From assembly GCA_001949185.1 (NCBI GenBank), contig BDGG01000016.1:1031313-1095312 (forward strand): a DNA stretch of 64,000 bases, written 5' to 3'. Position 1 is the first letter of the stretch; each line of letters starts with the position of its first letter. Below are positions 39,737 through 51,464 of the stretch, in pieces. The notes below the pieces were generated by a model. It was given only the letters and a program-made list of their open reading frames with translations, made no database searches and had not been told where the DNA came from. The position numbers were made by a program, and so were the translations under genes. Origin of the DNA: Ramazzottius varieornatus. Lineage: Eukaryota > Tardigrada > Eutardigrada > Parachela > Ramazzottiidae.

Positions 39737-40847
39737 CTTTAAAGTTCGACCAACAGTCCGAGTTTACGACCACGCCGATGTCACTTTACGATGTTGTTTT
39801 ATGGCCCAACACTTTCATGATTCCCTCGATGCAAGATAAAACACACCGTGCCCACAAATAAATTTCGAAACCTTCACGGATATAAAAACAAACGCGTTCG
39901 CCGTTCGGACTGAGGTGGAGGAACAGAAATGAATGCAAAAGTGCAGACAATGTTGACCGTTACGGCAGACGATTAGAAGTACATTAATGCGCTTCGGATC
40001 TTCGCGAATGTTATGCACAGCTTTACCTAACTCTCATAAAAGAGCTCGATGATCTGCAAAGATTCACTCATCTTGACCCAGTTATACCATGGTTAGGCGG
40101 CCGGAAAACTGGGTCTATTTATCGGCCTAACTGCAACTGCTCACAACTCGTAACAACGTAATGACTAGTTCGGAACCTTCTACGCATAGTATTGTATACG
40201 CTGAATCTCATCGCAGCTGAATGTGTTCGGACAAATACATCGATGAACAATGCTACAGACGAAAGAGAGAACCTTTCTATGGTGGGCCATGTGGTCGGGC
40301 ATCATACCATACGATGATAGAAAACGCGGTGCCGCGATGGACGCCTGAGCACAAACTACCTTAGCTTCTATTTCGATAGTCCAATCATGCGTCCGGAACG
40401 GCCTCACATAACCGGCTTCCCACGAATTTTCAAATACTCGCCTCGGTTCGAATCCTCGGACAGATGCTGCTGCGAGTGACAGTTCATGAAAGCGCGTCGT
40501 TGGTGACGAAGAGCCTGTAGCCAACCCCGACCAGGTTGCATGTAGCGAGCCGTCGGGCCTGCCCTCTTCACTGTACACCTGTCAAGATAACCGTTTACAG
40601 CCGTCTTGCGCGCTTTTATGAGTGCGTCGGTTCGGTGGGGAAAGCTCGATGTTCAAAGGCTTCCGGGTTACCAATGCGAGTTTTATTACTCTTGGGGCAT
40701 CTGGTGCTCTAATCGATGATTTTATTGGAGTGAAAATTATATCTCAGAAAACTCTAGGTTTCGAAGAGCGCGTGGAAAACTCAGTTCGACACCCGAGCGA
40801 AAATATTTCATCGCTTATTAGATTTTCTTGAGTTTAGAAAGCAAAAT

Positions 40848-41117
40848 GGGAGAACTCGACAAGATCGGTTTTCCAAGCGGAGCACGTGTCCAGCCAACAA
40901 CAGTGAAAATGTGCGTCGTTTGGAGACACGGTCTTATGGAGTCAGCTTTTCAAAGTGGCGCACACTTCCTTGTCGATATCTCTAGAAACATACGCCACTT
41001 TGGAAGACGATCTGATCGGGTTTGTTTTTCCAAGTGGCGCGTGCGTTCAGCCAGTAACACCTAAAACGTGCGCCGCTCCAGAGAATAATCATGTCGATAT
41101 TTTTCGCCAAGCTCCCG
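40848..41117. repeat. GTGGCGCAC hairpin family, three tandem units
   Basis: Three consecutive units at a period of about 85 bases: AAGCGGAGCACG...TGTGCGTCGTTTGG, AAGTGGCGCACAC...ATACGCCACTTTGG, AAGTGGCGCGTGC...CGTGCGCCGCTCC. This is the longest array in the window. Confidence 0.85.
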
Positions 41118-41639
41118 AACACAAGTTCCAAGCACAAGAACCTCCGAATAAGCTGAAAATGGAAATGATTTGTTGCTCGATCCCGGGTGTGTTTGAACGT
41201 CATTATTGATTTACCGATGAAGATTCAACGCGGAACTTTTTGGCGCGCATCCGTGTAATTCACAGCGGATCATTTCGATCCACCATCATGATATGTCAGC
41301 TTCTTCTCGCATTATGGAAATTATGGAAAATAACACCCACACAAAAGTCAGCGAGATATACGTTTCTCGTCAACGATAACGACGAACATGTATCTTCTGC
41401 TTGTCAATAGACGGTTTACGACGAGAAGAAATTAGAACTATGCTCAACGTAACCGGCGCAACAAAACCTACTGTGCCTAAATTATGTTTTTTATCGGCCC
41501 TACATCAATGAAGACCATCTTTCACTGACGCTGCCTATTTACATCATATAGTTAATCGGATATAAAACCCAAACTGTCACAGTTCCCGTCACACGAACAT
41601 GAAGCTGTCCCACAGTGTCACACAAATATGAATTCAGAC

Positions 41640-41830
41640 GTCGGCAAACGGATCAGCCAGATCGTTCCCCCAAGTGGCGCACGTGTCCACTGTTAGTGGC
41701 CGAAAGCCTTCGCCACTTCGAATAACGATCTTGACGATTGCGTTTTTCCCAAGTGACGCACGGTTTCATTACTTTTGCCCGAATGCGTGCGCGACTTGGG
41801 AAAGCGATCTGGGTGAATTCACCTGCCGAC
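41640..41830. repeat. GTGGCGCAC hairpin family, two tandem units
   Basis: AAGTGGCGCACG...CTTCGCCACTTCG, then AAGTGACGCACGG...CGTGCGCGACTTGGG, joined through GATCTTGACGATTG. Confidence 0.85.
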
Positions 41831-41969
41831 GTCTCGACTTGCCTTTACTTCTTGTTCTCTTGATTGAATACTGTATAAACGCGATAAAACCGCCATACGT
41901 CACATTTATGACTTACCAGGTGTACGGCGGTTCTATCGGGGTAATACAGTACGATATCGATGCTCCCCC

Positions 41970-41975
41970 TTTATT
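41970..41975 (-). terminator. candidate polyadenylation signal of the prohormone gene
   Basis: A minus-strand AATAAA about 70 bases after the prohormone stop codon. Confidence 0.45.
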
Positions 41976-42044
41976 CGTGTGGACTGCTCAGCCATCAGAT
42001 TACACTACGGACTAGAAGTCTAGTACAGATATCATGCACTGATT

Positions 42045-43243
42045 TCAGTTGACAAAGCCAGTGGCAATCAGCTTATCGAGAAAGAATTTGATGTCGGCCA
42101 TTTCGGAGTCGCTGAAGCCCATGGCTCTCAGCTCTCCAGAGTTGCCCTTCTCAGTGGCGACCACGATGTTGCGGAATCGCTCGGCGTTCTCGGGCTTCAG
42201 TTTACCGCTGGCGGCGAAGTCGTCGATCGTGGGACTCTCTGAAAATCCCAACAACATATTGGTCAGATGACCGAACAAATTCGAAGGCTCAAGGTTACTT
42301 CAAGCTTACCTGACAGGAGAACTGCGATACGTGTAGTTTCGCCAAGGTTCGCGGCGTCATTACCGAAGATCTTTTGCAGGAAGTCAGCGCCGTGCGACTT
42401 CATGAGGCTGTTGAGGAAAGTGGCGGTTTCCTTCACCGGGGGACGTTTCGCTGCAATAAGATTACTTTCATGATAAAGGGGGACACTGGGAAGCGAAAGG
42501 TACAATGGGAATCTTTAGTGGCGCACGGTTGCGGCCGATAAGAATGGAAACGTGCGCCGCATGGAAATCGAATTGGAAAGGACTTCCTAATGGCGCACTC
42601 TTCGAGCCTCATGCAAACACCAACTAAACAAGATCGTGTTTTTTAAATAGCGCATGCTAGCGGCTGATCACAATGAGAGAGAGCGTCACTCAAAATAACC
42701 ATCTTCTACGTTTCATTAGCCGATCTGGTAAGCCATGCACTTGGGTCAACGGAAGTGTTAGAAAGCACATTTTGTGATGCTTACCGGCAGAGCAGACGGC
42801 CTTGTTCTCGTCGTAACCGCTGGGGCAATCGTTGCTACCGTCACAGACGAAGCCGAGGGAGATACACTTGGTGGGACTGCCCGGGCACAGGAAGGGCTCT
42901 GTGGCAGGACAAGCGGGATCTGCAAGAACAAAATCGGAATATTCAGTCTGTGAAGGGAAGTTAACCTTAGAGATATGAGTACTCGTAGCGGTAGTTTCTT
43001 CATCGATGGAGGAACCCGTCTAATGTGACACTCACCGATTTTCCGCTTCCACTGTTGCATGAGCCTGTACGGCATGTCATAGTCATTGTTGGGCGACTCC
43101 GCCAAGTAGTTGCCCAAGAGGTGGGGATTCAAGGCAGAGGGGTGATGGAAACGTCCAGCGAAGGACATGGGCGAAGAAATGACTGCTGTCAGAAGGAACC
43201 CGAGCAAGAAGACCACGGAAAGACTCTTCGAAGAGATCGCCAT
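42045..43243 (-). CDS. prohormone-4/IDLSRF-like neuropeptide precursor with LDLa domain
   Basis: Four exons (43243-43036, 42919-42785, 42450-42310, 42238-42045) close in phase, 225 aa. Residues 1 to about 24 are a signal peptide (SVVFLLGFLLTAVISS). Next comes PMSFAGRFHHPSALNP, bearing an RF motif followed by His as in IDLSRFYGH-type peptides, then a spacer up to the basic site WKRKIG. An LDLa module follows (PFLCPGSPTKCISLGFVCDG, NDCPSGYDE), then AKR, another basic site. A conserved-looking C-terminal region (about 110 residues) ends ATGFVN. Signal peptide, short N-terminal peptide, dibasic site, LDLa and globular tail is the layout of prohormone-4 precursors. The family call is by layout and motif, not alignment. 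Confidence 0.7.
42505..42690. repeat. GTGGCGCAC hairpin family, one clear unit plus degenerate remnants
   Basis: In a prohormone intron: TAGTGGCGCACGG...CGTGCGCCGCATGG, followed by diverged pieces (AATGGCGCACTC, AATAGCGCATGC). Confidence 0.7.
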
Positions 43244-44309
43244 TCCGATATGAATTCAGGAGACAAAAAGAACAGTGAGAAATGTACAAAGGATAAGGCA
43301 CACCCAGAAAGAAAAGTCGCACTCAGGGACCTGCGATCGGGACCTTCAGCCTTTGCAAGTAGGAGACAAGCCAGGCTAGACGACTTTATATCGTCAGAGG
43401 ATCAACTTTGAACTCTGATGGGGATGACATGCTATATCTCATCAAGAGGGAAAGCTCCCACTTGGCTAGGAGTTATCAATGATAATTAGGGAGCACTTTG
43501 CCGGCGGTAACGAGGAGGCAACTCTGCGTGCCACCCACATTATCATGTTAATTTTTCTGCTTATACCTAATTACTTTCCTATCCCGACAGAGTTCAGGCC
43601 AGAGGCTTTTACACTTCCTCATGCATAATTAAGGACACTTTGCACGGCCTCCGAAATACGAAACAGTTAACCGGCTTTTGCCCTTCATTACGTATCGCGG
43701 TCATTACGCACCCTTCTGGCTCCAACGTGTGAAGCTAATGGACTTACGTAGTACCACCACTGCCTCAAACAGAGTCAATGCATTCATCTAGTATTCGGGA
43801 TAATTGAAAAGTTCGATGCATGCTTAATTTATCTTTTCCATTGAGAAATCAAACAATTTTCGAGAAGCGCGGCAGAACCCCTCGAAAGCCATTAGAGCAA
43901 AAGCGTTTGCCCTGCCACTCTGTTAATGGGATTGACGAACTTACCGGTACGTCATGACGGCCAAGGACCATGGTGAAACCCATACGCTGACAGTTCCATC
44001 GAGTGGCTCCTGCATTAGTGGCCAAAAGATGGGTGGAGTGACTGAAGTGCAAAAAGTTAGAATTTGTTGTCACGGAGCGTTAAAAGATCGAACAGCAACT
44101 GAAGGAAACCTCTTTTAAAAACAGTACGTGAGCAGTTGTATTATACCTTCAACGTACGAGTAATCTTACTTTGTAATATTTTGAATCATTTATGTCAGTG
44201 TTATGAAAGCCTTGGTTCATTTGAAGTTCAAACTGCATTAGGAAATCGCGCGAAATGTACTACTCCATGAACGACGTTAAACCTATGAACCATTCTCAGT
44301 CCCTGAGCA
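43244..44309. other. divergent spacer between prohormone and MEIG1-domain genes
   Basis: Presumed promoters of both genes; no exon or repeat of note. Confidence 0.45.
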
Positions 44310-45488
44310 ATGCTACCCTCTGATGACGCTTACCGAAGAAACATTGTGACTATAGGCGATAACCGGAGACAGTCCTTCCTAAACGACCGGGAATGGCGGC
44401 GAACTGCTGTAGGAGACGACATCACTATCCGAGTCGCTCACGTCAGACGGCACTTCCACTGCTTTTCTGCCCACAAGTCCGAAGAAGGGCATCTAGATAT
44501 CACAGAATTCATAGAAATCAAAGACGCGATCAAGAAGAAAGTAGATGTGTTCTTAGAACGGACAGTGAACGAGCCATTGAAGGTACCCGACAGACTTCCC
44601 GTGGACGATGTAGAACTTCCGCCCATCGGCACCGATGTAGACTTCTCCGAGATCGAAGCGCATATTCTGGCTGCTTCAAGCCTGAAAAACGTCAGACATG
44701 AACATAAGGGATGGGGTAGAAGAAGGCGAGTAAGAAAGTATCATAAAAGTTACTGCGTACCTCCGCTGTATGAGGAGTTGGAGAAGCCTTCGAAGTGGAC
44801 ACCCGAAGTCGAGGACGTTTATCGATTCCGAGCAGCTGGATACCGAGACGAAACGCATTTCCGTGTGGTCAATGGACCCAGTGTACCTGGTAAGAAAAAG
44901 AAACGTACAGGTTGAAACGTAAAAGGGTTGAACGAGACTAACGAGAGCGGAGAGTAGACTGTAACGCCTTGAGCCATACCGAACAGTCAAATCTACGCAT
45001 AACGTCATCGCGTACACGTGTTACTGTAGGTAACAATGATGACATCATGGGCGACTCACCTGACACTCTACGAATCTGATTTCTTTCTTTTTGTAGTTAA
45101 CAGATGCGCCCGCACCGGCCTGATCAGCAAACTCCCGAACAAACGAAATCACTACCATCCTCTAATCTTCTCCGAAAACATAGAATGCGACTTTGCCGAG
45201 ATCAGGAAAGTCAAAATTCCACGATACTGTTGGAACTTTCTGGAGCATGACTTTTACCTGGCGGCGCTCTTCCACATGCGCATGACTGCGGTTCAGAACA
45301 AAGCCATAGCGGAGGCTGAAAAAGTGCGCAAACTGCTGGTTGAAAAGATCCGGAAGGAGCGGAAGCACAAGAAGCATCACAAACAGCTACAAAAAGATCC
45401 ATCTATCAAAGTGGAAGACGACGACGGCGGCGGCGGTGGCGGGAAAGAAAAGTCTGCCAAGAAGAAGCACAAGAAAAGCAAGAAATAA
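44310..45488 (+). CDS. MEIG1-domain protein (323 aa)
   Basis: Two exons, 44310-44889 and 45097-45488, join in phase. The start is the first in-frame Met (MLPSDDAYRR). Across the splice junction (about residues 165-245) lies a MEIG1-like segment: KWTPEVEDVYRFRAAGYRDE, then TGLISKLPNKRNHYHPL, then RKVKIPRY. In MEIG1 the matching stretches are SDEVENLYRFQQAGYRDE and TGFVKKLQRRDNTFYYYN. MEIG1 is an 88-aa sperm protein that partners PACRG in the manchette and builds the flagellum. Here it sits inside a longer protein with an N-terminal extension and a C-terminal coiled coil and Lys-rich tail (KHKKHHKQLQKD, a glycine run, KKKHKKSKK). A flagellar or ciliary role is inferred. The stop codon overlaps an AATAAA at 45484-45489. 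Confidence 0.78.
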
Positions 45489-46295
45489 ATTCGCGCTGTA
45501 AACATCCACACATGGTGAGCCCATTGGTGTACTCGTACAGTAAAGACAAGCAGCCGCTACCAGACAGTTCCCTGTTCCCATACCGAACCCCCGGCACTGC
45601 TTCACTTTCTTCTGACCCTGTGAACGAAGATACAGGAAACGTTTCGAGGCCACTGATAATTCTCCAGAGAACAGAGAATTCCATATTCATTCCGATGTCC
45701 GAAGATTCGGTGAAGAACTATCCGAAGAACCAAAGACTTATCCAAAGAACTGTCCATACGCTTTCCAAAGAACCATAATCGCCATTGAAACTATAATGCT
45801 GCTAACGCAGGAAAAGCATGCAGGGATAAACTTGAGCATAAAAGAACCACCAACTGCGAATTAGACGGTTCCCAGATCGAACCTCACGACACGTACTTAT
45901 ACTTCATTTTCGTTCATGACGCACGACTTTCGGTATCGAAATCTGGTTTCAACTTTCGGAAGGTGCTAACAAAGCTCCACCGCTTTCCTTCTGCTGATGC
46001 GCCGTGGGAATTTGCAATACGACCAGAGGTACTGTAACTGTTGTTACAGTCGGAACTGCTTCTTAAAACCTTCTACTGCAGGTTTCACGTTTCAGAATGA
46101 AGCCGGAAGTCTCAGGCTTCCTCGTCGTTGATCTGCTATCAAGCACCACATAAACGTCAAATCAAACTATATTCTGTACAGCTATCAAAGCATATAATAT
46201 ACAAGTAAAGAGTATAAAACAAACAACGAATGGCCTCAAACAATAACCTTCCCCGAAGCTTCACCAAAAACTGGCTCAGATAAAGGACACAAAAG
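45489..46295. other. convergent 3' spacer between MEIG1-domain and SPRED genes
   Basis: Presumed 3' UTRs. No gene is recognised. Confidence 0.45.
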
Positions 46296-48121
46296 CTATC
46301 GATGCACTTGATCCATCGGCGCATGTTTCCCTCCACACGCTCCACACAGCAGGCCCATCTTATGGCATCCCTTAAGGGGATAGTAGCACCAAAGGCAAGG
46401 CAGGAGTAGAGACATGGCGGTGAGGGCCAGCCAGCGCCAGAAGCAGTTCTTGGCGCTAGTATCACAGCTACAAGGATGCGGCGAGTATTCTTCGCCGTCC
46501 GACCCCTCATTCCCTCCACACCCACAGGAGAGAAGTCCCGAGGCCAGCGGAACACAAGTCAGGCGATTAATGCACTCTTTGGCTTTGTCTGGAGCAAATT
46601 CACAGGCGCCCTTCTCATTACCTTCCACCGAGTAATATTCATGGCAATATTTACAGCGGCTTCGTTCGCCTCTGGTGGCATACCTCTTGCTCGCCTTCTC
46701 CTTCTTCCTTCCACCCAAGCCTCGTTTGTTCTTAATGGGTAAGAGTGGTGGTCGATGGCTGCACATCATATCTAAGTTATAAATCTTGATGCTGCTGATG
46801 GAGTCTCTCTTATTGTTTCTTGTTTTGGTTGTGTCTATGGAAGCAGGGTAAGTGTATTCGTGTGTGCTGCTGGGTGGATCTGGGTAGAGCGAGGAGACGG
46901 AAGTGTGCTCGTCTTCGCTCTTGGCGCTAATGACGTCAACGTACGTGTACTTTTCCGAAGCGGAAACTAGCGGTTTACTCAGCTCTTTGGCACTGGTCTC
47001 GGCAGTGTGCGAAGCGGAAAGACGGACGGTGTAGGCAGGATCGTGGTGAAGGCCGCTGCTACTGTGGAACGGCGCGGACAGGGACTTGGTCATGGTGGCC
47101 GGTAACGACAGGATACGCTTGGCCGGCTCGTTGACGGGGCTGTGGCGAAAGTGGCGGGCAGAGATTGGCACGGAAGTTGTGGAGAGCTGCGGACTGGCGG
47201 TCCGGTGCTCCAAGAAACTTTTGGAGCCCAAGGCACGGGGAGGCCGCAGGGGAAGCTTGCGAGCCAGCTCACTCTCACTTCCCTGGAAAGAGCCCAATAC
47301 ATCAGACACGTCACCGCGCGAAACCAGCTGGAAATCCGAAGGAGAACCGGAAGTTCATAGCACATACAGTACTGTGATATTCATAATACATACCGAGACA
47401 CTCTGATCGCCAGCGTCCTCGCGTCCGCTTTCGAAAGCTCTCAGGAGTTCCGGCGAAGCTTCCGGATCACCTGAAACATAAAACTCTCTGTCAATCTTCG
47501 GACATACGTTCAAGTTTGAAGAGAAAAATTATTGCTCGTTTTTTAGGTTTTACCAGATTTTATACGTTCGGGTAATGTGGCGATATGCGCCACAGTACTG
47601 CACCATTTTGCTCGAACGTGGCAAACATGTATGCAGGTCGGTGATGTCATGCTAGTTTGATAGGAAGAGCAATACTTACAGGTTTTGAGTTCCTCCAAGG
47701 CTTTCTCGACGGCAATGTCGAAGGTCTTGCCATCTGCTGCGCTCTGGAAAGTCAAGCCAAATTTCTTTCCCCGAAGCGTCCAGTGTCGGAATGTCGGTGT
47801 CACTTGGTTGTACAAGAGATCTTTCTTCAAAATGCAGTTGAGGCAAACCTGCAATCATTCAACGAGTTCATGGTGGGAGTTTGAAACAAGTGAGTAAATC
47901 GTGGTGCTCTTACAGATTCATCGCTCAAACGGTGTCCAGTGATGACGAACTGCACTCTGGACGTAGGGAGAGCCAGAGGCGAAGGTTGGTTCTCTGGGGC
48001 GAAGACGGAAATTCGACGGAGACCCACCAGACTCATGCCACCTCCCGCCACCGGCACCCATCCTCCCGAGGAGTCGTCCCGTGTCATCACTTGAGCACGG
48101 ACTTTGGCCAGACATTCGTTG
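46296..48121 (-). CDS. Spred: SPRED (Sprouty-related EVH1 protein), first short exon not found
   Basis: Exons 48121-47914, 47848-47680, 47470-47394 and 47327-46296 join in phase. The EVH1 domain has AKVRAQVMTRDDSSGGWVPV, GLRRISVF, CILKKDLLYNQVTPTFRHW and KKFGLTFQSAADGKTFD, very close to vertebrate SPREDs. A Ser-rich middle region follows. The C-terminal Sprouty domain is rich in paired cysteines (CKYCHEYY, CINRLTCVPLASGLLSCGCG, LLLPCLWCYYPLKGC). SPREDs bind neurofibromin through EVH1 and damp Ras/ERK signalling at the membrane. The first exon listed begins with one base completing a codon, so an upstream exon with the initiator exists. In vertebrates this exon is only about ten codons, which explains why it was not found. 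A kinase-binding domain is not evident. Confidence 0.88.
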
Positions 48122-50086
48122 CTACAACCAGAACAACATTCCAGTCAGTAAATGTGGCTTCCAGAAGAACTCTCCTGCTCAAAACTGGGAGTTCGGCAAA
48201 CCAACACAAAAATTGGCGCATATTCTTGAAAGCCGGAAGCCTGCGCCACTTCAGGAAAAACCATCCTGATGAGTTAGTTCGCCGGGCTCTGAAATTCGGG
48301 ATAACTTTCAATTGTGGGGGATTTACTCTGAGTGAGATGAGTAGGATCCCATATCGCAAATCTCAAATTACGGGCGAAAATTAAGAACAGCGTAGGGGTA
48401 CAGTGCGGTCGAACAGAAAATTCTCTGCTTCGCAGTTCGAGAAGCCTGGCGTGGCAGAAACGTTGACTATTTCCACCGACAAAACAGTCTAGACATTGGA
48501 AGACCTTATTATTCCGCGAAGCTCAGTACCAGTTTTATCCACCCTAATTTACTTGTCTTCGATTACGCGAATTTACGGTGACGTTTCCAAAAGCCTCGAA
48601 GTCCTTCAAAACCAAGATCTGTGGGTGTTTACCAACGCCTTAATGGAAGGAGAGACCTTCCGGACATCCTCCGACACCTCGTGGCCCCCTCAAGTCTTTC
48701 CGCTCTGTCTGCGGCACCGGCAAATCGTCTGGCCACACCTGAATGTTTTTCCCAGCACGTTTGTCCGCATGGTAAACACCCTGGCATAACCGGCACTCCA
48801 AACACATGACGTCAACGGGCGCAAACTCTTCCTTGCTTGTGTAACTGCTGCACTTCCGTTTTGTCATGAAGCAGACGGAAGAGCTTTACGTCTGAATGGA
48901 AAGGCTGAATGCGATAAGATGCACCGTGAAAGTGCAGCTCATTCATCAAAATTCTGAACCAGTCAGCCTAACAGCTAATCAATTCTGCCCGACAAATCCT
49001 ACTCGCTCACTCAGCACATAGGACACTTGGCCTACCATTGTGTGTAGCAGGACAAGTGTATCCCCAAGGTCCTACTCCAGGCATTTAGACGATCTTGCTT
49101 GACGAGCAATTTTCTAAAAATAACTGCCTGTTTGTAGGACAACTCTTACCGAATTACGCCTAGTCTTTGTATATTCCAGCCATTAGGCTCGTTAAACCGT
49201 CTTGAAAATGGTAACACCAGCTTGTCACACTCCTAAACAAGTTGTAAATAATTTCCTGGAAAGACTACGGACAATGATAAGAGGTAAAGCTCATAATCTC
49301 CATTTCCCCTACAAAACCTTCTACCAGATTTTCCCCTCATCTTCTCGAGTGCGGAACCTTGAAAGTTCCTTCGTGATATAGGTCAGTTTCGATAGTTCGT
49401 CTAAAAGTCCCTGGAATTGGAACTGATTTCGATTACGACAGCGGAGGACAAGGTGTACCTTACTTGCTCAAACTTTCCTCCGTCATAATCTCTTCACAGC
49501 TGCGGCTGCTTCTCTGATGACATCTCCGGTCTTTCCAGACGAACCAAGTCCAGCGACGACGTCCATGATTCAAACCATGATAATATTTTGGTAGAGATGA
49601 ACGATAAACAGCCCGATAAAATCTTGGCGGTTACAGTTGGATGCACCTGTGGATCTAACAGCAGGATTGTAGTCAAACGAAGCAACCTTATCAGTCAAAA
49701 GCAATTTCATAATGTGAGGCACAGTACCACCAATCAAATCAAATAATCGACCTTCGAAAATCTAAACAATTCAGGAGGTTACCTTTCAGAAATGCAAACC
49801 ACCGTTCTGTTACTTCCACAATCCACACTAAAGCCCCACGAGCGTCTTCCAAGATGAATGGCGCACTGCAGGGAAGAGATGTATAAAGGATGGAGAGAAA
49901 GAGAGGAAGAGGCCCGGCAGCATTCAGCTGTTCTGCTGCTCCTTCAGAATGGAAGTTTGCTCCGATTCATAAAACTGTAACGAGGCACACCCCTTTCCTG
50001 TCCTTCTGGGCTCCGTCTTTCCTCCGGCGTGCTTCTCCCCGTCTCCACCGTGGTACACTTGACAGCTTGTCCCCGCCTACAGACAT
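48122..50086. other. upstream region or first intron of SPRED; no confident gene
   Basis: A hairpin unit lies at 48186-48290. The minus frame 48867-48640 (with CLECRLCQGVYHADKRAGK) has no recognisable domain and cannot be phased to SPRED. No other exon is supported. Confidence 0.35.
48186..48290. repeat. GTGGCGCAC hairpin family, single unit
   Basis: GAGTTCGGCAAACCAAC ... ATTGGCGCATATT...CCTGCGCCACTTC ... GAGTTAGTTCGCCGGGCTC; the outer terminal inverted repeat is clear. Confidence 0.75.
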
Positions 50087-50346
50087 AACCCGTGTATGGT
50101 AAGCCGGGCGATCCAAAAGTCCACAGTACTGTTACCGCGCATGGATGCACGGAGAAACTGACTTTATCCGCGCACACACGCGCGGTAAAATGTCTTTATC
50201 CGCGGGTGGATGCGCGGATAAAGTATTTCACCGCGCATGGAGTTTCTCAGCGCATTCACGCGCGGGTAAAGTCTATTTATCCGCGCATCCACCCGCGGAT
50301 AAAGTCAGTTTCACCGCGCATGTACCCGGCTCACCATACCCGTGTA
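50087..50346. mobile_element. foldback (MITE-like) element, CGCGGATAAA type
   Basis: The ends are ACCCGTGTATGGTAAGCCGG and, inverted, ACACGGGTATGGTGAGCCGG (18 of 21 match including one further base). Inside, large arms pair: GAAACTGACTTTATCCGCG near 50153 against CGCGGATAAAGTCAGTTTCA near 50294, plus internal repeats of TTTATCCGCG and its complement. A TA may be duplicated at the borders. There is no coding capacity. Confidence 0.75.
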
Positions 50347-51302
50347 AGAAGCTCCAGTTGTGAATGGCTGCTGAAAGTGTCAAGAGAAGATATTGATTGT
50401 GTTTGCCGATCCTCCTCTTACCGCAGTAAAAGTTTGATAAAGGCACGACTGACAAGCAAACAAACGAGCGTGCACCGGGCCGCTAAAAGGGGCGGGGCGT
50501 TGTCAAATGTGCATCACATCATCATACACCTAGGTACGCTGTGCACCGCCCGATCGTCGAATCAGCTGGTGTCTGCACGCTGTAGGTTCTCGCCGCCCGT
50601 GTGCATATGTTTATTGCCGTCCAATGAAACCTATGTCTATCGTCAGAATCTTATGGATAGAACAATGGATTACCGCGTGACAGCAGAAAAGTGCGGATAT
50701 TTTATTCTTGCTACTACTTCGACGAGCACCTCCTGGAAAAAAATTTATGGTTAGAAAGCTCCGGGATCTTCTTGAGGTGTCCAAAATTACAAACAGGATC
50801 TTCAGGAGGGTGGGTAGTCATCGCAATGCCGGTACATCCTCCGGCGTTTCACGATCATTGATCAATTCTGGGTTTGTATTGCATGGGTGTGGCGCGCTGA
50901 CTCACTGGACAACTTCAAGCTCATCATGGATCAGCTGCCAGAAATAGCTGCGGATCAATTTCGCACGCAAACGGATAAATTTGGTATAATTCATTAGATT
51001 TTGTGTTTATCATTCTGTGCGGGGCGTGCCATCGCCTCTCTTTTTTGTTAATCGAAGTTCGACGACGCACCCATAATTTGGGGAACAGTAAAACTGCTGT
51101 CCGTCACGGTGAACTCACGAGTGCACAATATACCGTGACAAGAGTAAACACCGCGGTAGTCGGTAAAGGAAAATATAACAAAATTTGCTGCGAAGTTCAT
51201 CGCGCGAGCCTGCGACCACTCTCTGTTTGCTTTTGGAAAGACCACGAGCTCGACTAATCCAGAATGACGCGGGCTTCGATACCGCAATTATACACAAGCA
51301 GT
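50347..51302. other. spacer without recognisable gene
   Basis: Nothing supported on either strand. Confidence 0.4.
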
Positions 51303-51464
51303 AGGCTCGGCTAAGCTAAAATAAGCCGTTTTAACCGTTCTTAGCCGCGGCTAAAATGAATGTTCGTTCGATTGATTTATTGATGTTAAGTCGCCCGAAA
51401 CGTTTTAGCCGTTTTTGCCTCGGCTAAGAACGGCTAAACGGCTTATTTTAGCTTAGCCGAGCCT
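51303..51464. mobile_element. 162-bp palindromic MITE-like element
   Basis: The left arm AGGCTCGGCTAAGCTAAAAT and its exact inverse end at 51464, followed inward by AAGCCGTTT..., TTCTTAGCCG and CGGCTAAAA pairing. About 55 bases pair on each side with small indels. No clear target duplication. Confidence 0.75.

Larger units (their letters stand above)
39737..42044. other. spacer with five hairpin units; no gene recognised
   Basis: The minus frame 40180-40578 has no domain and no splice support. The remaining sequence is AT-rich and featureless apart from the hairpin clusters listed separately. Confidence 0.4.

Noticed and set aside
40430-40465. GGTTCGAATCC, a perfect tRNA B-box
   Set aside because: No A-box or cloverleaf arms could be placed upstream or on the other strand; a chance match.
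40180-40578. 132-residue minus-strand frame
   Set aside because: No recognisable motif or splice support; it lies in a repeat-rich spacer.
45484-45489. AATAAA overlapping the MEIG1-gene stop codon as the polyadenylation signal
   Set aside because: It would leave almost no 3' UTR; a signal further downstream is likelier.
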